From: Emergomyces orientalis | Lineage: Eukaryota; Ascomycota; Eurotiomycetes; Onygenales; Ajellomycetaceae | Direction of reading: 5' to 3' | Length of the DNA stretch: 64,000 nt | Assembly: GCA_002110485.1 (NCBI GenBank) | Contig: MOWL01000003.1 | Coordinates: 124,001 to 188,000, forward strand | In this document: positions 1-12,107 of the stretch, piece after piece | How positions within the stretch are numbered: the stretch's first letter is position 1 | Layout of the letters: each line of letters begins with the position of its first letter | Notes under the pieces: generated by a model | The model's database searches: none | Seen by the model: only the letters and a program-made list of their open reading frames with translations | What the model was told of the DNA's origin: nothing | Made by a program: the position numbers and the translations under genes

Positions 1-814
1 GGCAGAAATCTCGGAAACTTTGAAAAATATCTGCGCTTGTACTGGAACTGGGCTTGGGACTGGAACAGGATCAGCGTGATACAAGCTGTTAAAAATTGCG
101 CATTTCTTCGATATTCATGTTGAAATTGTTCATGAAGTCAATGGCAACGGGGCCCTCGCCATTCATCACTACGAATCTTTTGTGAACTCATCCCACAGCT
201 GATCCATGGGCGAGTCCGGGCTGTTCCTAGATTTGATGCCCCCTTGGCTCAATTCCAACAGGGGAGCACCCGTGTATGGTATGCGCCCGAAAGAATCTGT
301 GGCTACTTCTCCTACACTAAGAACGAGAGCGAGGTGGTGGCGACCAATGGGCCATGGGGGATAACAAGGGCAACATTGCGGGAAAAATCTCTGCTACAAT
401 GATGTCATTCGTGTGGCACAATTAAACGCCATTGAACCCCCATGTTTCCGGTGACCTTAAATCAACATCCCACAACTATCCACGATATGTCATTAATAAT
501 ATGTGAAGAAGGTAGAAAGAGGCATCAATTGGATGCTGAACAACTAATCAACATTTCATTCTAGGTTTTTCTGAATCAGGAATTTAAGGAGAGGCATATC
601 AATATCATAAACCAAGATCCGTTAACATGGCTTTTTCTTCCACCTTTCAGTCAACATCATCATTATCAATAACCCAAATCCCACATCCGCTTATCTTACC
701 CCATATATAACCCCATTACATATACATATCAATTTAACTCATCAACCAAGGGCCAGGAAGCCAAAAGAAGAAAAGAAGAAGAAAAACAAGGTAAAGCACG
801 ACAATTTTTCGCCC
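1..814. other. Intergenic, no gene seen
   Basis: I see no supportable gene in the first 814 bases. The stretch lies downstream of the minus-strand secreted-protein gene that ends at 815. It is moderately AT-rich, with a purine-rich run near 766-790 that probably belongs to the 3' flank of that gene. A gene running in from the left edge cannot be excluded, but no long open frame touches the edge. Confidence 0.5.
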
Positions 815-1417
815 TTACAGAGGGACAATGATGGGACCAGTCACCCCAATATCCCAGCGGATAGCAACCTCATCATTAACACCGACATATTCAAGCGCAA
901 AAAGTTGACCAGCAGGGCAGTCGAATTCAGGATAGCCGTGGAAAGATTGAATCCAGACCGCGCTACCGGGTGCTTCAACGGTGATACGGCCCTGATGGAT
1001 ATCACGGCTTCGCTGCGTCTCCGCCAGCGCGGCAGGGCGCCACTGGGCAACTGTTGCTGCGGAGAAGTCGTGCGTGGGCGGGTCAATGACGGTGAAGACG
1101 TCCGCCTGCTTGGAGCCAGTGGAGACGTCACGGGGCCACAAGTCAAATTGCAGCCTACAGCGGCGGCCTGCGAGATCGGGGGAAATGTCGAAGGTAACGA
1201 TTGTGGTGGTTTCGTGTGCGGCGTTACCGTCTTTCACGACGAGGAGCTGGTCTTGTGGGTCTTCCTTAAGGTCGCCAGTTTGGACCCAGTAGCGGAATGT
1301 GCGGTGCGGGTAGATGTTGCCGTTTGGTTGACGGCTGGTGATGCCCTCTGCTGGGGAACTGGCTGGGGCTGCAAGAACTGCGGCTGCGGCAGAGACGAGA
1401 AGTGTGGCGAGCTTCAT
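815..1417 (-). CDS. Small secreted But2-C-terminal-domain-like protein
   Basis: Single-exon 200-residue protein. The frame is open upstream to 1690, but I chose the ATG at 1417 because it begins a clean signal peptide: MKLATLLVSAAAAVLAAPAS, a short basic n-region, an Ala/Val/Leu core and an Ala-rich cleavage zone near residue 17. The mature part has a beta-rich pattern with a Cys in 'RRCRLQFDLWP' and another in 'FDCPAGQ', which could form a disulfide. This arrangement (aromatic start, CxLxFxL centre, W/R motif, C-terminal beta strands) resembles the But2 C-terminal domain family of fungal secreted or cell-wall proteins. Family membership is recalled, not searched. No catalytic residues are recognisable, so the role is probably structural or unknown at the cell surface. 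Confidence 0.7.
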   Translation of the reverse strand: MKLATLLVSAAAAVLAAPASSPAEGITSRQPNGNIYPHRTFRYWVQTGDLKEDPQDQLLVVKDGNAAHETTTIVTFDISPDLAGRRCRLQFDLWPRDVSTGSKQADVFTVIDPPTHDFSAATVAQWRPAALAETQRSRDIHQGRITVEAPGSAVWIQSFHGYPEFDCPAGQLFALEYVGVNDEVAIRWDIGVTGPIIVPL

Positions 1418-3231
1418 GGTGGCCGGATGGATATAACTTTGGGAAATATCAAAAGGAGGAATATATAAGCCGATAAATGTTGAAGTCAACTGAAAACGAA
1501 TGTGGTAAGTAGCGGCGAGGGAGAGCAGATAATACACTGGTCCAATGAAGATAAGATGGAATGAGGAAAATGATAAACAAGGAACCAACAACGGGCTCCA
1601 GGACCCCTTTTTATATTCTTCCCAGCTCCCCAAATTTACCCCAAAATAGACAGCAACGTGGAGTGTACCGAAAACCCGCGCACTTCGCAAAAGGACCTTT
1701 TACGCCGGCTGAATGTCATCGACACCATACCCAAACAGCTAGGATCTGCACGTAGGGTCTCAGACCAAGAGACAACCCCAAGCACAAGCCCACCCAAACG
1801 TCCAGCACCATATTAAACTCCGGCCTATGGTATTCTGCGATACCCGTGCAGCGCGCGATGGCTTAGAAAACCAAATATCTATTTCCCGTCTCCCAGAAAG
1901 CTTGCTGCAGCCAAAAGCAAAAGAAGTTCCGTGGCAACATGTCACAGGACCGGCTCTGGAGTGTTTCTCTCGGCTTTGTAATTTATTCCTTTTCTCCGCC
2001 CTTCGCCATTTGAGTTCCGAGGGAGTAAGTGCGGCTAGTCATTCGTGTCTCACTACTTCCAGCTGGAATAAGTCATGAACTGAGCTGATAGCCAACCATA
2101 ATAAAGCAACATAGGATCCACGGGATCGGAGACAATAAAAAGTTCCTGTGAATTGAGGAATTTGGCCAGTTAGCTTATCAAAAGTGCCAACACGAGTTTC
2201 CATCCATTCTCCTCCGTCTGGCTTTGCGGCTCATTTTAGCCTGGAGGGTTTTTGATCCGGAGAGTTGGTTGGCTGAAGCATGTGTCTCGGGGTATTGTGA
2301 TGTCAATAGCGTCTCTCTATTTTTAGTATGTCCTTTGCATAAATGCAAGAACTGGAGTGAATATTCTGGCGATCAGAGTCCGCCCGTTTTGTTCATTATT
2401 GCGTAGTTCAACCTACAAAACTCTGTTCAATAACAATGCTACCTTGATAGCGGAGGTTCTAACATTTGTTTCATCTGACTTGTGCAAGTCAATAACCTGA
2501 ACCGCCAGCTTCCGTTAGCTCTATTTTTGGAAATTCATGGCGGCTTTTTGAAAGTTGGAGAACATGAACCAGTCAGCAGGTTCCATGGATCAACAAATTT
2601 CCAGAACTTCCCCAGCCTGGGAATATGACAGCTCTCCCAATCCATCCATGTCTTCGTTCTAATTAGCGTTGTCTTGAGCTTCGAAAGGGTTGACCTCTCA
2701 TGAGGCCCGTTCCTCGTATTATGTACTGTACGGGGAACAATCACAACAACATCCATACCGACGATCTTTGTCTCAGTCAAGCAAGAGGAGAAGAGTGGGT
2801 AGGGATACGAGGAATTTTGAGCTTCAAGAACCCCATGTCTAGCTTTCAGCACCATCCTCATCTGCGCTAGCTTGGCAAGCCCTATCGGTTAAGGCGTTTT
2901 TGAGTTAGGGCTGTGGCATTGTGGAATTATAGCCACCACTGCCGCCAACACTGATTGATCAGGTATCAGGTACTCCTGCGTGGATTTTGGTACTTGGCAC
3001 AGAAAGCAGGAGGTGGAGTTGTATATTTAGTCTCGCCCCTATAGGCGATGGTGGGAGGGTTGGTTTGGGATAGTTGGAAGCTTGCTGAGGTTGAGATATT
3101 TGTTTAAGGTTGTGCGTGGCGGGGTGCCTCTAGAAAGCAAAATCCATGGATTGACCAGGGTAGGTACAGCACTTGGGCCGAAACTGATATCGGAATTCTT
3201 GGTGAATATATTAGTTTTACATTCCTCCTCT

Positions 3232-3270
3232 TTATTAATAATAATAATAATAATTAATAATAATTATAAG
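3232..3270. repeat. AAT-type microsatellite
   Basis: Imperfect run of TAA/AAT trinucleotides, directly visible. No functional role suggested. Confidence 0.85.
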
Positions 3271-3547
3271 TCGAAACGGGAGCATTCCACTGTTGGTGCG
3301 GAGGGAAACCACACGCCCGATCACTGGCGGGCGGCCCGACATATTGGGTTGAGGTGTGGTAGATGATGTGCTGTTGTTCCTCAAGTAATTCATGCAACTT
3401 CATTTATTATTTGCTAGCAAACATCAATTTTGGTGTTTTGTGTCATTAATTTCTAGAATCTCAATATTGACTATCTATCTAGGAAGCTACCATCTGATTT
3501 ACATACATTATGTCCACGAACATTTCATCAATTCATAATCCCGCTCA

Positions 3548-3605
3548 CAAAAAAACCAAAAAAAAAACCAAAAAAAAACCATAAAAATAAAAATAAAACG
3601 AAAAC
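3548..3605. repeat. A-rich low-complexity tract
   Basis: Runs of 7-9 A separated by CC or T. The plus strand is strongly A-biased. It could reflect an old poly(A)-containing insertion, but no flanking duplication was recognised. Confidence 0.6.
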
Positions 3606-4293
3606 AAACTTCGCACAAAACGATCCAGGAATAGCGGCTAAACCTATAAAAATAACTAAACGAGAAAGAAATGGCCTAATGTGCTAACTAGAAGAGTAGT
3701 GACTCCCGTAAAGATTCATCCTTCTGCGAAAATAATTGGGGGGAGAGGAAGAAAAAGCTCCAGATGAGAAACTTGATTTATAGAAGAGGAGGCGAATGTA
3801 ACGGTAGGTATGGCGCGTTATGTAAGTGTGGTGCAGAAAGAAAAAAAAAATTTCAAGATCAAAATCAAAGTCAAAATAAGTGACCGCTTCGTTATGGGGT
3901 AAACCAAATATTCGTTATTCTGGCTAAAAGAAAACAAAAGGAAAATGAGATTGAAAAAAAATGACCAGAGAAAGAGGGGGGATAGGTTCTATCATGTATC
4001 ATCTCAAGAGCAATAGAATAACAACGGGCGTCTTTCTCATTAGTTATGATCATTCGAGTTCGCCAAGGTGAAAGCGATTGCCTCTATTTCTCAACTGGTA
4101 TCTGGGGACAAACAAGAAGTGGCGCTGTTGCTATGATTGTATTCCTGGGGTGAGGTTTCATTTCCTCCTCTTGTTACCACGTCATGGCTTGCGGTGATGG
4201 CGCTCCGTCTTCGTTGATGGTTTCTGATTGTTTCTCAACCTCTTCAAATTGTAACGTGGATGCTGATGGTTGACACGCAGCCACTAATGATTA

Positions 4294-6561
4294 TTACGTC
4301 AGTTCTATGATTTGAGCGTTAGATACAGGATCGCGTTGCTCAGTCATGACGTTTGGGTTTAACATGGTTGGTGGTGTGGGACGTTGCGCGATCGTTTCAA
4401 CTGATGGATAAACGTTGCGATCGTGATGACTGGGAGCAGGGTCGTTTGGTTTCTCTACTACTGTAGGCTTCGACGCGGCTGGTGGTTGTATCTGAGGCTG
4501 CACTGAAGCTTCAATGGAAGGGGATTCTCTTTGATAGATAGGCACAGAGTGGCTTGGAGCGGGTTTCGAAGGGTAGGGTTGCTGTAGTTGCATCACATGG
4601 GCAGGTGGCGTTTCGATAATGTGTGGCCCACATGCGGACGCTGGGTGGATAGCTTTATCATCCACCGCGGAGCTCACTGGAAAATTCGGTTCAACAGATA
4701 CTATAGCAGGAGAGCTCACGATTGAGTGCAGGTTATGCTCCATTACTATTGGCGTCGAGACGTTAGGCGGAGCGAGATGTCGTGAGCTTGTTGCGTGGTG
4801 CATAAGCATGTCGTCTTTTCTTGCAACGCCAATAGATAAGTAGAGGACCAGTATGCTCAGGAAAGCAAGCGCGACGTTCCGCCTATCACTGGCGAGAACG
4901 CGGATGTAATTTGCACAAAGGGTCTGCAGATCAATTTCTTTAGATTTGGTGGGGCCTTGGCCTCGCCCTTGGCCATAGGTCGACACGAATGGAACTGTTG
5001 GCGGCGACTCTGGCTGTTCGAAAGAATGCGGATGTACCGATCGATCAAAATCCGATTGGAACGGAAGAACTATATCATCATCTTCAAGGCCATCAATAGC
5101 CTCCTGTGTGGGTGGTGCCGGCTCCCCATAGATCTCTCGCCTTCGCCGTTCCTCCTCGATTTTTATCATGTCCTCCTCGATAATTCTCCGCTCTAGTTCC
5201 CGCTTGATATCGACTGGAAGCGCCAATCCAACCTCGATATCAATTTTTTCCATTTCTCTCCACGCTGCCGCCCACGCGCCGGCTCTCATAAGGCCATTGG
5301 CAGCATAGACTCTGAGCTCCCATTTCCGTTTCTCTCCTTCCAAATGTCGGAGAACCCTTGCGCCGCAATCAGCACACTTTTCTCCTTCACATCCATCGCT
5401 GGAATCTCCGCAAACCTCTTTCACGCCAGACGCCTCGTCGCCACCATCCGCAATGTCATCATTTTCCCGACCAAGGAAATGCCCGTATCCCAACCTTGGC
5501 CGAACAAGCTCGAGACTCTCCAACAACCGTTCCTCAAGCAAGTCATACATTTCCTGCGGATGCGATATCAACAGCCCGCGATCCCTCAGCACACCTGAAT
5601 TGACAATCTTATCCTCCAGCAATTTCCATCTTGCCCAGTATTTCTCGGGCAGTACCTCCTCGAGAAGCTGTGCGCTGGGCCTTCCCAAACCCTGTGGTAG
5701 CGAAAGAGACGGTGGTAACAAAGTACAATGGAGAAGCACTAGCGGGTACTCCTTCTGTACTGGAACCTCCTTTACCCGGGGTGATTTATAATTCCGCTTG
5801 GCAGACGGCGGTGTTGAGACCAGCGAGCGCATGGACATCCCCGACACGCTTTGGCACGAATGCCCACGGCCACCACCCCGATGCTTCCGAGATCGCGAAG
5901 GTGTCAGTTCCTCGTTGTCATATCCATACCCATACCCATCATACTCTTCCTCATCGCCCATTTGCATCGCGCACACTGAACTCGGGTGTCTAAATGGCGA
6001 ATCACGATCTCGCACGCCAGGCGCAATTTTTGAAGATTTGGTGGAATACTTGCTCTTTTTAGACCCGTTGCTGTTTACAACCGTAGGGTCGTCATTATTT
6101 CTCTCTGAGTAATGCTGCATGTAATGCCCGCGGAAGTTCGACGGAGTGATGGTTCCGTTGGAATTATGCTTTCCGGACGGATATACAACGACAGAGCCTG
6201 GTAATGAGGATATTGATGAGCGACTAGATGTCGATCTTGTGGCGTGTCGGTCCTCCTGGTCGAAATAATCGTCATCACCCGTGAAAGTGGCGGAGGGGTG
6301 GGACGACGAGGAAGAGGAAGGGGGACGTTCGTGAAATTCAGGATCATATGCATGGGGTTCAGCAACCCTATCCGGCTCTGCATGTTGGTCAGGGTGAGGT
6401 GTATTTGGTTCAAGTATAGCAGCCTTCGCCTGCTCCTCAATCAACTGGGATTCTCCCTCGCCGTTGTCTGCGGGTGATGGCGATCGATCGATTTCGCTAT
6501 TGCCACGGACCCCTGCGTCTACATCATCCGATACTGCCGTCTCGGGAGCCAAATCTGCCAT
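4294..6561 (-). CDS. Conserved fungal protein with one membrane segment, function unknown
   Basis: Single open frame of 755 residues starting MADLAPETAV at 6561. Residues 1 to about 250 are low-complexity and Ser/Pro/Asp-rich, probably disordered. A compact conserved core follows (about 265-480) with 'YPLVLLHCTLLPPSL', 'LPEKYWARWKLLEDKI' and 'HPQEMYDLLEERLLESLELV'. A Cys cluster 'CEGEKCADCG' lies inside it and could bind metal. A charged helix rich in Glu/Arg ends near residue 500. One strongly hydrophobic segment, 'VALAFLSILVLYLSIGVA', lies at about 558-575, followed by a long Pro/Ser-rich tail. I recall homologues in other Pezizomycotina, some labelled 'pathway-specific nitrogen regulator', but nothing in the sequence supports regulation of nitrogen genes: there is no DNA-binding motif. 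A membrane-anchored protein is the most that can be inferred. Confidence 0.85.
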   Translation of the reverse strand: MADLAPETAVSDDVDAGVRGNSEIDRSPSPADNGEGESQLIEEQAKAAILEPNTPHPDQHAEPDRVAEPHAYDPEFHERPPSSSSSSHPSATFTGDDDYFDQEDRHATRSTSSRSSISSLPGSVVVYPSGKHNSNGTITPSNFRGHYMQHYSERNNDDPTVVNSNGSKKSKYSTKSSKIAPGVRDRDSPFRHPSSVCAMQMGDEEEYDGYGYGYDNEELTPSRSRKHRGGGRGHSCQSVSGMSMRSLVSTPPSAKRNYKSPRVKEVPVQKEYPLVLLHCTLLPPSLSLPQGLGRPSAQLLEEVLPEKYWARWKLLEDKIVNSGVLRDRGLLISHPQEMYDLLEERLLESLELVRPRLGYGHFLGRENDDIADGGDEASGVKEVCGDSSDGCEGEKCADCGARVLRHLEGEKRKWELRVYAANGLMRAGAWAAAWREMEKIDIEVGLALPVDIKRELERRIIEEDMIKIEEERRRREIYGEPAPPTQEAIDGLEDDDIVLPFQSDFDRSVHPHSFEQPESPPTVPFVSTYGQGRGQGPTKSKEIDLQTLCANYIRVLASDRRNVALAFLSILVLYLSIGVARKDDMLMHHATSSRHLAPPNVSTPIVMEHNLHSIVSSPAIVSVEPNFPVSSAVDDKAIHPASACGPHIIETPPAHVMQLQQPYPSKPAPSHSVPIYQRESPSIEASVQPQIQPPAASKPTVVEKPNDPAPSHHDRNVYPSVETIAQRPTPPTMLNPNVMTEQRDPVSNAQIIELT

Positions 6562-7759
6562 GGCCTCGCCTTTACTGCGTATTTTTCTTTGCTTGGTTGC
6601 CTACGCCCTCAGTTGGAAATCACAAATTCGACCCTAATTGCCCGTTCCCGAAAAGCTTCTGATGTTTGTTCTTGCTCGAAAACCCGTTAGGAAAATATAA
6701 TGAGATCGGCCCAAAATATTCACGGTGCACAGAATTGATCGTATACTGTGCACACAGAGGGATATATGTAACCTGTCTTCATATGCAAATAAAAGTCGCA
6801 TAGAATGATCTTGAAAGTCACCCCGCAAGCATAATTCTTCCCAGCGCAAAAAATGTAAATTCTGAAATTAGCCAAACAATAATGACAATAATAATATCTT
6901 CAGCTGGAGGTTTTGTAAAATATTAAATAAACAGCTGATATCGTGTCTCGAGAGAAGATGCTGTTCAAACTGTCAGATGTATGTATGTTGGAGTTTCTTA
7001 TGTTTGGAGGAGGCTGGGTTGATATGCGTTGTGGGGGCAACCATTAAAAAAATAATGTGGCAGGGCCCGAAACACTGGATTCGCACAACGCCTGCAACGG
7101 CTTTTAGCAGCCAATGGTAGAACGCGTCCTATTTCTCTTCCTGTGTCATTAACGTGTTCACGTCAAATTTGACAAGGATGATGGGTTGGAAGATATGGGG
7201 AGCGAGGCCCACAATTGCCCGGAAAGGTGGATTCAGCGCATCTTTTCCCTACATAGTATGTTCGTTCCAGGCTTTAATCAAAAACCAGCGGAAGTATCCA
7301 TGGATAGCTTAAGGGACATACCAAAACCAAAGCGACCCAAGCCAATGGGTCAAGCAAGAAATTCAAAATGCACACTGTGGACACCACTTGAAGTGATAAG
7401 CGAGTTTAAATTTCGTCTACAAATCCAGAAATTGGTATGGCGGTATGTCGAATAGAAGAAGACTTGGAAGGGCAAAAACGCTGCGACCAAGAAAAAACAG
7501 TTGTATTTATCTATGTGCAATAAAACCAAAAATAAAAATAAAATCAAACAGTGAAAGTATATGTACCGTACCCAATCACCCCGCTTGTCCATCCGTTTGC
7601 CAATTGCGCCATGCCTCGTTGGAAAAGAAAAAAGTTGCCCAGTGAAATATAACAATAAATAATAACGTGATAACGTAACGAAGGAAACTTATCCAAACAG
7701 GGCCAGAAAATATATTACAACAACAAAAATATATCAGATAAAAATGTTTACTTAGATTA
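6562..7759. other. Intergenic, no gene seen
   Basis: About 1.2 kb between the 5' end of the membrane-segment protein gene and the 3' end of the Zn2Cys6 regulator. The sequence is AT-rich, with a CCAAT motif near 7111. No convincing gene. Confidence 0.5.
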
Positions 7760-10700
7760 TTAAACAGAAGGGGGAGCCCGTGGTCCTACCCCATCATCAT
7801 CGGGATCCATCATATGACGATATCCCTGATGTTCACCAAAATAGCTCATGACGTCTGGTGGTAGGTATTCCAGCCACGGAATAAAGTCTCCGTCAAACGA
7901 AAACGGGAAGACAGCTTGATCTTGTAGTGCATTCATGTCGACATCCTGGCTTTCGATCGTCATTATTTCGTTATTGCCGCCCAGGTTAGCATTGGTGTTT
8001 GCTGTCAGTGGTGTATTTTGAGTAGACACAGGACGGTGCTCGTCTTGAGCAGGCCGGCTAGTGGGCTGAGGGACGTTATAGTTGTAAGAAGGGGTGGAGT
8101 GATCGCATGCAAGGTGTCGTGTGCCAAGCTCGCCCTGGAATCTTCCCGTTGAGCTTCCAGTCCGGAGAACAGGGCTTGGGAAACTGGAATTCCCAGATGG
8201 GTGGTACGAGGTGTTAGCTGAAGTTAGGTCATTTGAAGCAACCTCGGAATACTGTCCGGGTGAGTGATGTGCGTTTTGATGATGTTGAGCCGAGATGAGA
8301 TTTTCGGCGCTGCGTTGGTATTGACCCGTGATTGGAGAGTAGCGGGCAACAGCTTGAGTGGGGGGGGTATTTTGAGAGGTTGCCGATTGGTATTCGTCCC
8401 GGTACTGGGGGTTGAAACTCGGGGAACCGCGGAGCATGGAATTCGATTGGGGGGGTGGCATCTGGTAGAGGAAGCTTAGATTCGGTTGTGCCGAATCCGT
8501 GGCACCTGTCAATGCCCAGCCGATGGCTAATGAAAAACGTGTTAGCGAATGATGGCACAAGCGAATAGGAAACAGATATTGAACATACCTTGGCTTGGAT
8601 CCATTTTAGGGGACCCAACAGACCAAACAGGTGCCTGGGATGGCTGATGTGAAGTTTCGACAGGAGTATTCAGAAGACCTGAGATCGGCTCCAGAGAATC
8701 CTGTCGTGTCCGCTTCCACCCTGGTGGAGCCACTCCAGCGGTGGGTGGTGGTGGTCGTTCAGCTGCGTTTTCCATTTCTTCGTCCGTGTAAAGTTGCGGG
8801 TCCCCAATGCCCTTTGCCTTTTGGTCGAGAACGGTGAGAATGTATCGAACCCCTTCCCAGTATACTTCCAATGATTTGAGGGCTTTGTAGCAACGCTGGT
8901 AGTTATCTTTCGCTGCAGTTGCTAACAAGATGTGTTTCGCGTTGGAATTCCGTTCTGAGGGTGCAGAGGGTTCAACCAGAGGCAGAGTAAACTTGCTAAT
9001 CTGGGCGCCGGCTGAGGACGTTGGGGGCGATTCAGTGCGAGATGGTGGCTGAGAGTAGAAGGCACTTTCCATCAGGAATGCACAAGCAGCAATATAAATT
9101 GGCTGGCTGGTGAAGGGATTTCCAATAAAACTTTTTGCATCAATAAGTTCAGCAAAAGCCAAAATATCCGCGATTGTTTTTGCCGATGACATTGATAGCT
9201 CCCGGCTATTTGGAAAGAGCTGTTGAATACGCCCGCCAAAAGAATGGAGTAGGGTTGGCTGATGGAGAAGCACAATCAAGGTATGGAACCACTGGAAATT
9301 GTTAGTGTAGTCCTTAACAAATGGAAGGCGGATCACATCACTTACGAAATGAAGTAAAATGAAATTGGTGCCTTCACCAGCTTTTACATAGTCCTGGAAA
9401 TTGGCAGCATTGAAATGAAGTTTTGGCGAAAGACGTTGATATATACCTATTGCAATGTCAGCTGTAATTACGTAGAGGGATCGCAGGAAATATGTTACCT
9501 GTTAGGTCACTTTCCATGCCAGCCAAGCGTTTTAATATATCAGGAGTGACATGGTTAACTTCTTTTATCGCATTCAAAAGATCGGTTATCCTGCCGTAAA
9601 GATGGATAATTCTCATGAGAGGTGGGAATGGGCCCGGCCAACCGTTCGAGAGTGCAGACTCGGATTGTAGCGGAAAGAAAATTTCTATATCATCATCCCG
9701 AAGTGTTACTGGTCTGCCAGTCCCTGATGAGATAACACGGTCTAAGAAGAAAATCGCCCAGAAAGAATCCACCCGTTCGCGCTCTTTGGCTCGATCAACG
9801 GATGTTGTGTTTTTACCAGCATCCTCCGGGTTCACGGGTGGTTCAGTTGCGTTTTCCAGTTGAGCTTCATTGTATCTACTTCCATGACTAGAAATAACGC
9901 ATTTTGGAGTCAAGCCCGTTCGCCCGTATCTGAATTTCATGCCTTCGAGCTTTTGCATTCCCAAATCCTGTGCCATCCTGATAGATATACCTAAGTACAT
10001 CCATAGTCCACTGTCATGGTTCGATCCGAACTCCTCGTAGGCAAGCAGGAGACATGCCTGCACTACAGCCAGAGTCGGGAAGGAGAGAGCATCGACGACC
10101 GCACACATTGCACGATGCGCAAATGGCTGTCCTTGGTGAGCATGTTTCCGGTCGTTATTGGTCGACATCTTTGGCTCGATATTCTGGGGCTGTAATGTTA
10201 GGAGTGGATGAAGTGAGAACCTTGCGGCCATCGCACACACAGCGTCGACCAGGATGGGCTCCACCCGCTTTTCTCTCAGGTCTCGGAGAAATCTATCGCG
10301 CTGGAGAAAGGGAAAGTTACAGCCAAGGTGCGTGAAAAAAACCTCGCACAGATGGGAAATTAATCCACTAACTGGCAAGTTATCATCCGGGTCATAAAAT
10401 GGGATGCTATGGGAACGAGATTCCGTTAAGGTTAAAGATGTAGATGCCGCCGTATCCGAGATCTTTGGGCTTCGAATTGACGAGAGAGATTCTGTTTGGC
10501 AGGAGTCAGTGTTATTTATTCGTGGAGAAAAATAATCAGGATTGAAGCGACCCTACCATTCGATATCGACGGATTGCTTTGTTTTGACTCCCTAACACGG
10601 ACCACCTATTCACGGGATGCAATCAGTCAATGTCCAGATATATTCAAATGCCACAACCATACCATTTGTTTATAACCAGGGACAATCGCAGTGGGTCCAA

Positions 10701-11463
10701 AGTAGCGAAAGTAAGGTACATGGGTATGATTGTTCTCGAGGAGTGATGAACGAGCTACACCATAAAGAGAATTAATATGAAGCTCTGACTAGTTAAGAAT
10801 AAGTGTGAGAGGAATGGACGATTAGCTTACTGCTTTGAGGGCTGTCAACGGCTATGGACTCTCTATGCCCGTTTTGGGAATGTGATTGATCTCGTGGCGT
10901 TGAAGCTAGGTTAGGGTCTGGCCGAGTCGCAGTTTGATTATGGGCATTTGACTGCAACCCAAATTTCGACACCTGAGGCGAAGCGCTTTTCGCATTGTGT
11001 CGACTTGTGGGCGTGGTATCCGGCTTTGTAGTTTGGCGGGTATTTGAAGCCCCAGTTTGGGATTCCGCAGGATCTTTGTATCCCAAGCAATTGTGCCCAT
11101 AGTCGGAGCAGGTTTTGCAAACTACCTTCCGAGTTAGCCACAGCCCAACAGCGCGCGAGCACCTTTTTGTTACAGCCAGAGATATGGAAGTAAACTAATA
11201 TGTACCTGGTTGTTCCCCAGAGCACCTGATCTTCCGTTTCCGACAGGTTTTGCAGCTACAGTGAACAAGGCGCAAAAAAAATTAGCTTCCGGCAAGCACA
11301 GGCGCAAGAGGCAGCGGATTTCCCTCGCACAGTGGCACTGAAAGATGGGGATAACTAACGCAGCAGTGACCCTGCGCCTCTTTGTTTGAGGCTGCCCATC
11401 GGTAGAGACGAAACGGATCTGTCGCGGTTGAGCAGCCTGTTTGCCGTGAGAAGACAGGCTCAT
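7760..11463 (-). CDS. Zn2Cys6 transcription factor with fungal-specific TF domain (nine exons)
   Basis: Joined model: 11463-11360, 11255-11206, 11121-10831, 10754-10663, 10605-10557, 10491-9499, 9446-9346, 9291-8589 and 8526-7760. The total is 3150 nt, in frame, 1049 residues. Splicing builds a perfect zinc cluster, CX2CX6CX6CX2CX6C, at about residues 36-63, preceded by the basic 'TKRRRV'. Two introns interrupt the cluster coding region. Next comes 'YFRYFGPTAIVPGYKQMVVR', a motif I recognise from other fungal regulators, then the fungal-specific TF domain from about 230 to 520 ('FRYGRTGL', 'FLDRVISSGTGRPVTLRDDD', 'FHTLIVLLHQP'). The C-terminal third is Gln/Ser/Pro-rich and ends in an acidic hydrophobic segment ('FPFSFDGDFIPWLEYLPPDV') that could activate transcription. 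It is expected to be nuclear and DNA-binding. The target pathway cannot be read from sequence, and neighbours give no cluster context. The start could lie further upstream. Confidence 0.93.
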
Positions 11464-12107
11464 TGCAAGCGAACTGACAAGTGCATTTGGCGACCACGCG
11501 GCATTGGGTTCGTCGCTTTCACGAGAACAGGTATCGGGGGGGCCAATCGCGAGCAAGGGAAGGTAAAGGTTTAAAGAGACACATTCCAGAGAAGTACACG
11601 CAAAACAAGGCGGATGCTTGGTCACATCGCCGGGATATAATGCTTACGTTAAATCATCCAGACGATGAGGTTGTGGTGGTGATTGTGAGGGTGGTTGCTT
11701 GTTACAATGATCATGGCCAACTACGGGGGGTAGTTAGTTAACTAACTTAGTAAGTTTAACTAAGCATCAAGACTGCGGCTGTTCTTGGGCTTGGCGTTTG
11801 AGGTCAGGCCAGAGATCGGTCTGAGCCACCTCCGGGAATTTAACTCCACTGTCACAAAGAAGAAGAAGAAGAAGAAGAAGAAGAAGGAGGAAAGTCAATA
11901 AATAGATACTAATTACCGCTCCCACCAGTATCAATATGCCTCCATGAAACCAAACAGGGGAAGGCGATGGAACTTAGGTCTATTGATATATCCAAAAATA
12001 TATAGGATAAATGCGCCAAAATATTGATCAAAGGCCAGAACCTATGTGAGGAGATCCGTCTCGATCACCAAAAACAGATACATAAAAAGAACTGCTGGAT
12101 ATTTAGT
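11464..12107. other. Intergenic, regulator promoter side
   Basis: About 640 bases holding the 5' flank of the Zn2Cys6 regulator and the 3' flank of the flavin-reductase-like gene. Contains a GAA microsatellite. No gene supported. Confidence 0.5.
11858..11890. repeat. GAA/AAG microsatellite
   Basis: About nine consecutive AAG trinucleotides plus a degenerate end, directly visible. It is intergenic. Confidence 0.9.

Larger units (their letters stand above)
1418..4293. other. Intergenic region with low-complexity tracts
   Basis: About 2.9 kb without a gene I can support. It holds the 5' flank of the secreted-protein gene, an AAT microsatellite near 3232-3270, A-rich low-complexity sequence near 3548-3605, and the 3' flank of the large minus-strand gene. 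Open frames up to 108 codons occur but lack family resemblance, splice structure or signal peptides. Confidence 0.5.

Noticed and set aside
905..1468. 187-codon plus-strand frame
   Set aside because: Lies antisense to the secreted-protein gene, has no family resemblance and no signal peptide. It is a shadow of the real frame.
10015..10040. tRNA B-box-like GGTTCGATCCG
   Set aside because: It is inside a coding exon of the Zn2Cys6 regulator with no matching A box or cloverleaf.
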